Assembly (NCBI RefSeq): GCF_016008875.1
Contig: NZ_JADTQG010000017.1
Coordinates: 1-64,000 of the forward strand
DNA from: Ectopseudomonas mendocina
GTDB lineage: Bacteria > Pseudomonadota > Gammaproteobacteria > Pseudomonadales > Pseudomonadaceae
Length of the DNA stretch: 64,000 nucleotides
Reading direction: 5' to 3'
Below, one piece after another: positions 58,574 to 64,000 of this stretch; the first letter of the stretch is position 1; each line of letters begins with the position of its first letter. The notes under the pieces are model-generated. The model worked only from the letters and a program-made list of their open reading frames with translations, was not told the DNA's origin and searched no databases. The translations under genes were made by a program, and so were the position numbers.

Positions 58574-59941
58574 ATGACGACTTTCGCTGCTGTGCAGGAA
58601 GCCCAGGAATTCCTGGCCAGCAATCCCGATATCGAATTGATCGAGCTGTTCATCCTCGATGCCAACGGTGTGCCGCGCGGCAAGCTGCTGCACCGGGAGG
58701 AATTGCTGGCGCTGTACCAGAGCGGCCGGCCGCTGCCGAGCACCATGCTCGGCCTGTCCATCCAGGGTGAGGATGTCGAGGATACCGGCCTGGTCTGGGA
58801 GGTCGGCGATATCGACTGCCGCGCCTATCCATTGCCCGGCAGCCTGGTGCGCCTGCCCTGGCGGCAGATGCCCACCGCCGCCGTGCAGGTGTCGATGCAC
58901 CCCACCGAAGGCCTGCCGGCCACGCCCGCCGATCCGCGGCAGCTGCTGGTGCGGGTGATCGAGCAGCTGGAGGCCGACGGCTACCACCCGGTGATGGCCT
59001 GCGAACTGGAGTTCTACCTGCTCGACCAGAAGCGCGATGCCCAGGGGCGCCCGCAGCCGGCGCTGGACGCCGATGGCAGTCGCCCGCGGCAGACCCAGGT
59101 CTATGGTTTGCGCGAGCTGGAGCAGATCGAGCCGTTTCTCAAGGATCTTTACGCGGCCTGCAAGGCCCAGGGTATTCCGGTGCGCACGGCGATTTCCGAG
59201 TACGCCCCCGGCCAGGTGGAAATCACCTTGGAGCACGGCCCTGCGCTGGCGGCCATGGACCAGGCGGTGCGCTACAAGCGTCTGGTCAAGGGCGTGGCTC
59301 ACGCCCATGGCATGCAGGCCTGCTTCATGGCCAAGCCATTTGCCGAGATCGCCGGCACCGGCATGCATATGCACGTGAGCCTGGCCGACGCGGCGGGTAC
59401 CAACCTGTTCGCCAGTGACGACCCAGCCGGCACGCCGCTGCTGCGCCAGACCATCGGTGGCATGCTCGCCAGCCTGCTCGACTCGCTGCTGCTGTTCTGC
59501 CCCAACGCCAATTCCTACCGACGCTTTCAGGCCAACAGTTATGCGCCGCTGGCGCCCACCTGGGGTGTGGACAACCGCACCGTCAGCCTGCGTGTGCCCG
59601 GTGGCCCGGCCAATACCCGGCACATCGAACACCGCATCTGTGGCGCCGATGCCAATCCCTATCTTGCCGCCGCGGCGATTCTGGCCGGAATTCATCGCGG
59701 CATTCGCGAACAGCTCGATCCCGGTGCGCCGATCGAGGGCAACGGTTATGCCCAGGCCACGGAACATCTGCCCACCCAATGGTCGGCCGCGATCCACGCG
59801 CTGGAGCATTCCGAGTGGGCGCGGGAGGCTTTTGGCGAGCAGTTTCTCAAGGTCTTCCTCGCGGTCAAGCGTGCCGAGTATCGCCAGTTCATGGGCGAGG
59901 TCGGCGAGCAGGACTGGCGCTGGTACCTGAGCAACGCCTGA
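58574..59941 (+). CDS. gamma-glutamylpolyamine synthetase (PauA/PuuA-type glutamine synthetase)
   Basis: This 455-residue member of the glutamine synthetase fold would join glutamate to a polyamine such as putrescine, the first step of the gamma-glutamyl polyamine degradation route. Seen: IELFILDANGVPRGKLL (about 24-40), the metal/glutamate motif ACELEFYLLD (about 139-148), GTGMHMHVS (about 259-267) and NRTVSLRVP with the C-terminal HIEHRICGADANPYLAAAAI. A PuuB-type oxidase follows about 210 bases on, supporting the polyamine role. Substrate preference among the Pseudomonas paralogues cannot be told. Confidence 0.9.
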   Translation: MTTFAAVQEAQEFLASNPDIELIELFILDANGVPRGKLLHREELLALYQSGRPLPSTMLGLSIQGEDVEDTGLVWEVGDIDCRAYPLPGSLVRLPWRQMPTAAVQVSMHPTEGLPATPADPRQLLVRVIEQLEADGYHPVMACELEFYLLDQKRDAQGRPQPALDADGSRPRQTQVYGLRELEQIEPFLKDLYAACKAQGIPVRTAISEYAPGQVEITLEHGPALAAMDQAVRYKRLVKGVAHAHGMQACFMAKPFAEIAGTGMHMHVSLADAAGTNLFASDDPAGTPLLRQTIGGMLASLLDSLLLFCPNANSYRRFQANSYAPLAPTWGVDNRTVSLRVPGGPANTRHIEHRICGADANPYLAAAAILAGIHRGIREQLDPGAPIEGNGYAQATEHLPTQWSAAIHALEHSEWAREAFGEQFLKVFLAVKRAEYRQFMGEVGEQDWRWYLSNA

Positions 59942-59957
59942 GTCGAGGGATAACAGC

Positions 59958-60109
59958 TTCGCGGCCAAGGCCGCTCCCACAGGGCGCAGCAGGGGCTTGT
60001 GGGAGCGGACTTGTCCGCGAATACGGATTCTGAACAGCATCGCGGCTGAAGCGGAGTGCCCCCAGCCGTTCCTACGGGTTAAACATGGTAGGAGCGGCTT
60101 CAGCCACGA
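59958..60109. repeat. cluster of REP-like repeats
   Basis: An inverted pair, TTCGCGGCCAAGGCCGCTCC (from 59958) and GGGAGCGGACTTGTCCGCGA (to 60020), is followed by a second type, GGTAGGAGCGGCTTCAGCCA (from 60087), and its degenerate partner near 60035. They separate the two polyamine genes, so these genes may not be one simple operon. Confidence 0.75.
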
Positions 60110-60149
60110 TCCCAGATTCATCGGTGCATGCGCACCCCAAGGACATGCA

Positions 60150-61463
60150 ATGAACATGATCGAGCAACCCGTCAAACCCGCCGCCGAGCGCGCGCCGTCC
60201 TACTACTCGGCCTCGCTCAACTTCGAGAGCGACTACCCGACGCTGCAGGGCAGCGTAACCGTCGACGTGGCCATCATCGGTGGCGGCTTCACCGGCATCG
60301 CCACGGCGGTGGAGCTGGCCGAGCGCGGCCTCAAGGTCGCCGTGGTGGAAACCAACAAGGTCGGCTGGGGTGCCAGCGGGCGCAACGGTGGCCAGGTCAC
60401 CGGCAGCCTCTCCGGCGACGAAGCCATGCGCAAGCAGATGCGCAACACGCTGGGCGAGGAGGTGGACGACTTCATCTGGCACCTGCGCTGGCGCGGCCAC
60501 GAGATCATCAAGAGCCGCGTGGCCAAGTACGGCATCGACTGCGACCTCAAGCACGGTCACCTGCATGCGGCGATGAAACCCAGCCATATGGAGGAGCTCA
60601 AGACGACCTACGATGAAGCGCTGCGCCGTGGCATGGAGAGCGATGTCACGCTGCTCGACGGCGCCGGCGTGCGTGCTCAACTGGGCAGCGAGCTGTACTG
60701 CGGGGCGCTGAAGAACACCCGCAACATGCACCTGCACCCGCTCAACCTGTGCCTCGGCGAGGCCAAGGCCGCCGAGAGCCTGGGCGCACTGATCTTCGAG
60801 CATTCCGAGGTACTGGAGATCGTTCACGGCGCGCGTCCCGCGGTGGTTACCACGGGCGGGCGGATCGAGGCCAAGCAGGTGCTGCTGGCCGGCGACGTCT
60901 ACCACAAGCTGGAGCGGCGCAAACTCAAGGGCCTGATCTTCCCGGCCATGGGCGGCATCGTCACCACTGCGCCGCTGGGCGAGCTGGCCCGCGAGATCAA
61001 CCCGCAGGATCTGGCGGTATACGACTGTCGCTTCGTGCTCGATTATTACCGCCTGACCGCGGACGGCCGTCTGCTGTTCGGCGGTGGTGCCAACTATTCC
61101 GGGCGTGATTCGCGAGACATCGCCGGTGAATTGCGGCCGTGCATCGAGCGCACCTTCCCGCAGCTCAAGGGGGTGCCGATCGACTTCCAGTGGAGTTGCG
61201 CCATGGGCATCGTGATGAACCGCATCCCGCAGCTGGGCAAGCTCTCGTCCAACGTCTGGTACTGCCAGGGCTACTCCGGCCACGGCATCGCCACCAGCCA
61301 CATCATGGGCGAGATCATGGCCAAGGCCATCACCGGCGACCTCGAGCAGTACGACACCTTCGCCGCCTGCAAGCACATCAAGGTGCCGCTGGGCGATCAG
61401 CTCGGCAACCCGATGCTGGCGGCCGGCATGTGGTACTACCAGATGCTTGAGAAGCTGCGCTGA
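60150..61463 (+). CDS. gamma-glutamylpolyamine oxidase (PauB/PuuB-type FAD oxidoreductase)
   Basis: This DAO-family flavoprotein would oxidise gamma-glutamyl-polyamine to the aldehyde. The 437-residue protein has the N-terminal FAD loop DVAIIGGGFTGIATAVELAE (about 39-58), GWGASGRNGGQVTGSLSGD (about 71-89) and the C-terminal YCQGYSGHGIATSHIMGE (about 372-389). ATG 60150 is used as start, after GGACATGCA; the frame is open further upstream without coding character. Aldehyde dehydrogenase and hydrolase genes for later steps are not in the window. Confidence 0.9.
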   Translation: MNMIEQPVKPAAERAPSYYSASLNFESDYPTLQGSVTVDVAIIGGGFTGIATAVELAERGLKVAVVETNKVGWGASGRNGGQVTGSLSGDEAMRKQMRNTLGEEVDDFIWHLRWRGHEIIKSRVAKYGIDCDLKHGHLHAAMKPSHMEELKTTYDEALRRGMESDVTLLDGAGVRAQLGSELYCGALKNTRNMHLHPLNLCLGEAKAAESLGALIFEHSEVLEIVHGARPAVVTTGGRIEAKQVLLAGDVYHKLERRKLKGLIFPAMGGIVTTAPLGELAREINPQDLAVYDCRFVLDYYRLTADGRLLFGGGANYSGRDSRDIAGELRPCIERTFPQLKGVPIDFQWSCAMGIVMNRIPQLGKLSSNVWYCQGYSGHGIATSHIMGEIMAKAITGDLEQYDTFAACKHIKVPLGDQLGNPMLAAGMWYYQMLEKLR

Positions 61464-61555
61464 AAGTCCAGCGTTGGCCCGGATGACGGGGCTGCCTTGG
61501 TTCGCCGATAGCCTTTTCGTATGATGGGCGCACACCGTATTTGGGATGCCCTGGC

Positions 61556-62542
61556 GTGAGTTCGTCATCTAGAAGTGCTTCATCGAGCCCGAGCGTACCT
61601 GCTGGCAAATGGGATGCGGGCGAAGCGGTAAGCCAGCTTTCCTGGGACGATCTGCGCATCATCAAGACGCTGAGCGAGTGCGGCAATCGCGCCGCCACGG
61701 CGAAGAAGCTCGGCATCAACGTCTCGACCGTGTCGCGCCGCCTGGCGCAGGTGGAGAAGACGCTCGGTGTGGCGATGTTCGACCATCGCCGCTCCGACTA
61801 CATGCTCACGGCCGAGGGTGAAGAGTTGCGCGCCCTCGGCGAGCGGGTCGAACTGGATATCGTCAGCGTCACGCGGCGCGTGTCGCGAGCGGGGCAGGGG
61901 CCGCAGGGCAAGCTGCGCATCACCACCAGTGACTCCTTGCTGCTGCACTTTCTCACGCCGATCATCGCCGACTTCAAGGTCGTCAACGAAGGCATCGCGG
62001 TCGAGGTGCTGGTTGGCAATCAGACCCTGAGCCTGGCTCGGGACGAATCGGACATCGCCGTGCGCGCTACGAGAAAACCGGGGGAAAGCCTGGTCGGGCG
62101 CAAGCTGGCGATCATTGCCTGGGCGTCGTACGGGCGCGCTGGAAACGTGTCGGGCACCGACCCGTTCGACGGCCACGCCTGGGTGTCGTATTCTGGCGCC
62201 TTGTCCGGTCTTAGAGCGGCCAGTTATCTGGAATGCCGAGTGGCGGCCGAGTGCATTGCCTACCGCACCGACTCGGTCGCGGCGGCAAGCGCCGCCATTG
62301 CCGCCGGGCTGGGTTTCGGCTTTCTGCCCTGCATGCTGGGCGATATCACGCCCGGGCTGGTGCGCGTCGGGCCGGTGGTGCCCGAGCTCCATGATGAGCT
62401 GTGGCTGCTCACCCACCAGGACATTCGCAAGTCTTGGCGGGTCAAGGCGTTCTGCGCCGCTGCCGTGGCCGAGCAGAAGGCGCTGATCGAAGGGCAGCGG
62501 GCTCTCCCGGTTGCGTTGGACGAAACCGGGAGCGGGACTTAG
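61556..62542 (+). CDS. LysR-family transcriptional regulator
   Basis: The 328-residue protein has an N-terminal winged-helix region (LSWDDLRIIKTLSECGNRAA, then KKLGINVSTVSRRLAQVEKT, about 33-72) and a substrate-binding domain (about 110-300). The Ser-rich first 25 residues are unusual for the family; the start is a GTG at 61556, with a TTG at 61541 as alternative. Its end overlaps that of the convergent Rid gene by 4 bases. It may control the neighbouring Rid/hydrolase pair (inference). Confidence 0.87.
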   Translation: MSSSSRSASSSPSVPAGKWDAGEAVSQLSWDDLRIIKTLSECGNRAATAKKLGINVSTVSRRLAQVEKTLGVAMFDHRRSDYMLTAEGEELRALGERVELDIVSVTRRVSRAGQGPQGKLRITTSDSLLLHFLTPIIADFKVVNEGIAVEVLVGNQTLSLARDESDIAVRATRKPGESLVGRKLAIIAWASYGRAGNVSGTDPFDGHAWVSYSGALSGLRAASYLECRVAAECIAYRTDSVAAASAAIAAGLGFGFLPCMLGDITPGLVRVGPVVPELHDELWLLTHQDIRKSWRVKAFCAAAVAEQKALIEGQRALPVALDETGSGT

Positions 62543-63000
62543 TTGGCGCGTGCACCGATCACCGCCCGGCAGGCGATCTCGATCAGTTGCGGCCGCTGCG
62601 CCAGCCGGGATACGCCGATGATGTTGCTGGCGCATTGTGGCCGCTCGGTGCCATAGGCCGCCTTGCGCACCTTGCCAACCACGGCGAATGCCGCATCCAT
62701 GTCGAGGACGAACAGCGTCTCTTCGACGACGTCTTCGAGCGTCGCGCCATAGAGCGCCAGCAGCTTGGCGATGTTGTCGTAGGCGCTGCGCATCTGGTCG
62801 CCCATGGTCGAGAAATCGCTGGGTCGGCCTTCGTTATCCAGCGGCGCCGGCGCGACCAGATTGCCTTTTTCGTCGTGGTTGAACTGGCCTGAGACGAAGA
62901 TTTCGTTACCCACCTTCCTTGCCTGCGGATAGCCGTAAGCGTCTTCCCATGGAACGCCCCAGTAGGCGGTGTTTTCGTTGTACGGACGTGAAGCTGCCAT
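62539..63000 (-). CDS. Rid-family protein lacking the RidA catalytic arginine
   Basis: The 153-residue product has the YjgF/Rid fold: FVSGQFNHDEKGNLVAPAPL (about 34-53), then QMRSAYDNIAKLLALYGATL and a C-terminal SRLAQRPQLIEIACRAVIG. Compared with RidA, the segment that should read PxRxxxxxxxLP reads RPQCASNIIGVSRLA, so a Cys or Ala stands where the catalytic Arg is found. It probably belongs to another Rid subgroup with a different or no enamine-hydrolase activity. It is divergent from a YcaC-like hydrolase. Confidence 0.86.
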   Translation of the reverse strand: MAASRPYNENTAYWGVPWEDAYGYPQARKVGNEIFVSGQFNHDEKGNLVAPAPLDNEGRPSDFSTMGDQMRSAYDNIAKLLALYGATLEDVVEETLFVLDMDAAFAVVGKVRKAAYGTERPQCASNIIGVSRLAQRPQLIEIACRAVIGARAN

Positions 63001-63090
63001 TGCCTTCTCCTTGAGTGTAAGGACCGCCTATTTCGCGGCTTCCCGAGTGGTCGGGAGGAAAATGCTAGCACCGCCCGGTCAATTGCAAAG

Positions 63091-63126
63091 GTGCATTTTT
63101 GCACTCATGGAGGCGCAAAAATGCAC
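63091..63126. promoter_or_regulatory. pair of 14-bp operator-like dyads
   Basis: GTGCA-TTTT-TGCAC (63091-63104) is a perfect dyad. A second, GCGCA-AAAA-TGCAC (63113-63126), has one mismatch. Their centres are 22 bp apart, about two helical turns, and the two together form a larger inverted repeat. They lie in the divergent control region between the Rid gene and the hydrolase gene. The regulator is unknown; the adjacent LysR protein is a candidate. Confidence 0.65.
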
Positions 63127-63262
63127 AAACGAAACGCCTGTCGATCCGCTAACTTGAGCACCTGTTCCGGTCGTGACCAGCGAGTCAACGACGCTAACGG
63201 GGCAAAGACGAGCACCCGGATATGTGCCCAACAACAATCAGTTCAACAGACAGGTAACCGCC

Positions 63263-63949
63263 ATGAGCAACGTCAAAACCGAAGTCCTCACTCCCTTCAA
63301 CAGCCAGCTGATCTTCATTGATCAGCAGCCGCAGATGGCCTTCGGTGTGCAGAGCATCGATCGCCAGACCCTGAAGAACAACACCGTTGGCCTGGCCAAG
63401 GCGGCGAAGATTTTCAACGTGCCGACCGTCATCACCACGGTCGAGACCGAAAGCTTCTCCGGCCACACCTACCCCGAGCTGCTCGCCGTATTCCCCGATG
63501 CACCGATCCTCGAGCGCACCTCGATGAACTCCTGGGACGACCAGAAAGTGCGTGACGCGCTGAAGAAGAACGGCCGCAACAAGATCATCGTCTCCGGCCT
63601 GTGGACCGAGGTATGCAACACCACCTTCGCCCTCTCCGCCATGCACGACGCGGGCTACGAGATCTACATGGTCGCCGACGCTTCCGGCGGCACCACCCAG
63701 GCGGCGCACGACTACGCCATGCAGCGCATGATCCAGGCCGGCGTGGTGCCGGTGACCTGGCAGCAGGTGTTGCTGGAATGGCAGCGCGACTGGAAGAACC
63801 GCGATACCTACGATGCCGTCATGAACCTGGTCAAGGAACATTCCGGTGCCTACGGCATGGGCGTCGACTACGCCTACACCATGGTTCACAAGGCGCCCGA
63901 GCGCGTGCAGCACGGCCCGACCCTGGCCCCTGTCGCCGCACCTATCTGA
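63263..63949 (+). CDS. YcaC-like isochorismatase-family hydrolase
   Basis: The 228-residue protein has the cysteine-hydrolase fold: the catalytic-type Asp in LIFIDQQPQMAFG (about residues 16-28), AKIFNVPTVITTVETESFSG and the nucleophile Cys in SGLWTEVCNTTFALSAMHDA (Cys about 122). It is closest to YcaC-type members, whose substrates are not known. ATG 63263 was chosen because upstream in-frame codons lack coding character. Divergent from the Rid gene over 262 bases that include the two dyads. Confidence 0.88.
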   Translation: MSNVKTEVLTPFNSQLIFIDQQPQMAFGVQSIDRQTLKNNTVGLAKAAKIFNVPTVITTVETESFSGHTYPELLAVFPDAPILERTSMNSWDDQKVRDALKKNGRNKIIVSGLWTEVCNTTFALSAMHDAGYEIYMVADASGGTTQAAHDYAMQRMIQAGVVPVTWQQVLLEWQRDWKNRDTYDAVMNLVKEHSGAYGMGVDYAYTMVHKAPERVQHGPTLAPVAAPI

Positions 63950-63956
63950 GCCGATG

Positions 63957-63981
63957 CCAGCCTCTGCATGGCGGAGGCTGG
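63957..63981 (+). terminator. hairpin after the hydrolase gene
   Basis: CCAGCCTC pairs with GAGGCTGG around a 9-base loop, 8 bases after the stop. No T tract follows within the visible bases, and the window ends soon after. Confidence 0.5.
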
Positions 63982-64000
63982 CCCCAACTCGCAGCAGATG

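Overview
The window is a gammaproteobacterial chromosome segment of Pseudomonas type: high GC, REP-like intergenic repeats of the GTGGGAGCGGACTTGTCCGCG type, and the typical Pseudomonas neighbourhoods recG-oxyR, rpoZ-spoT-ridA, gmk-yicC-rph-crc-pyrE, argB-algC-dut-coaBC-radC-rpmBG and ubiCA-phoBR. The gene mix fits the P. mendocina/oleovorans (Ectopseudomonas) side of the genus, but the sequence alone does not fix the species.

Region 1 (about 0.3-15.6 kb) is a flagellar locus of the lateral (Flag-2) type. A leftward operon fliM-fliN-fliP-fliQ-fliR-flhB-flhA is divergent from a rightward operon lafK-fliEFGHIJ followed by flgM and flgN. Gene order, the LafK-type sigma-54 activator, and the lack of fliO, flhF and flhG all point to a second, non-polar system. 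Rod, hook, filament, stator and sigma-28 genes are not in the window. A PilZ gene converges on flhA. The right edge carries a tandem duplication of the flgN 3' end together with a REP pair.

Region 2 (15.6-49.7 kb) is mostly conserved core. It holds ubiquinone synthesis (ubiC, ubiA), phosphate sensing (phoB, phoR, with a Pho box upstream), a CorC-type transporter, an outer-membrane barrel, rubredoxin reductase with an apparent decayed rubredoxin upstream, HU, an SCP2-like protein, an HDOD protein, recG, oxyR, a short accessory stretch (SDR, AraC, LysE, lipoprotein), ridA-spoT-rpoZ, gmk, yicC, rph, crc, pyrE, argB, algC, dut, coaBC, radC and ribosomal proteins L28/L33.

Region 3 (49.9-64 kb) is more variable. 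It has a membrane GGDEF-EAL protein, a fatty-acid desaturase divergent from an AraC regulator that overlaps an FAD oxidoreductase gene, a chemoreceptor, a gamma-glutamylpolyamine synthetase and a PuuB-type oxidase (polyamine catabolism), and a LysR/Rid/YcaC-like hydrolase module whose divergent promoter region contains two 14-bp dyads. No rRNA, tRNA, CRISPR array or complete insertion sequence was seen.
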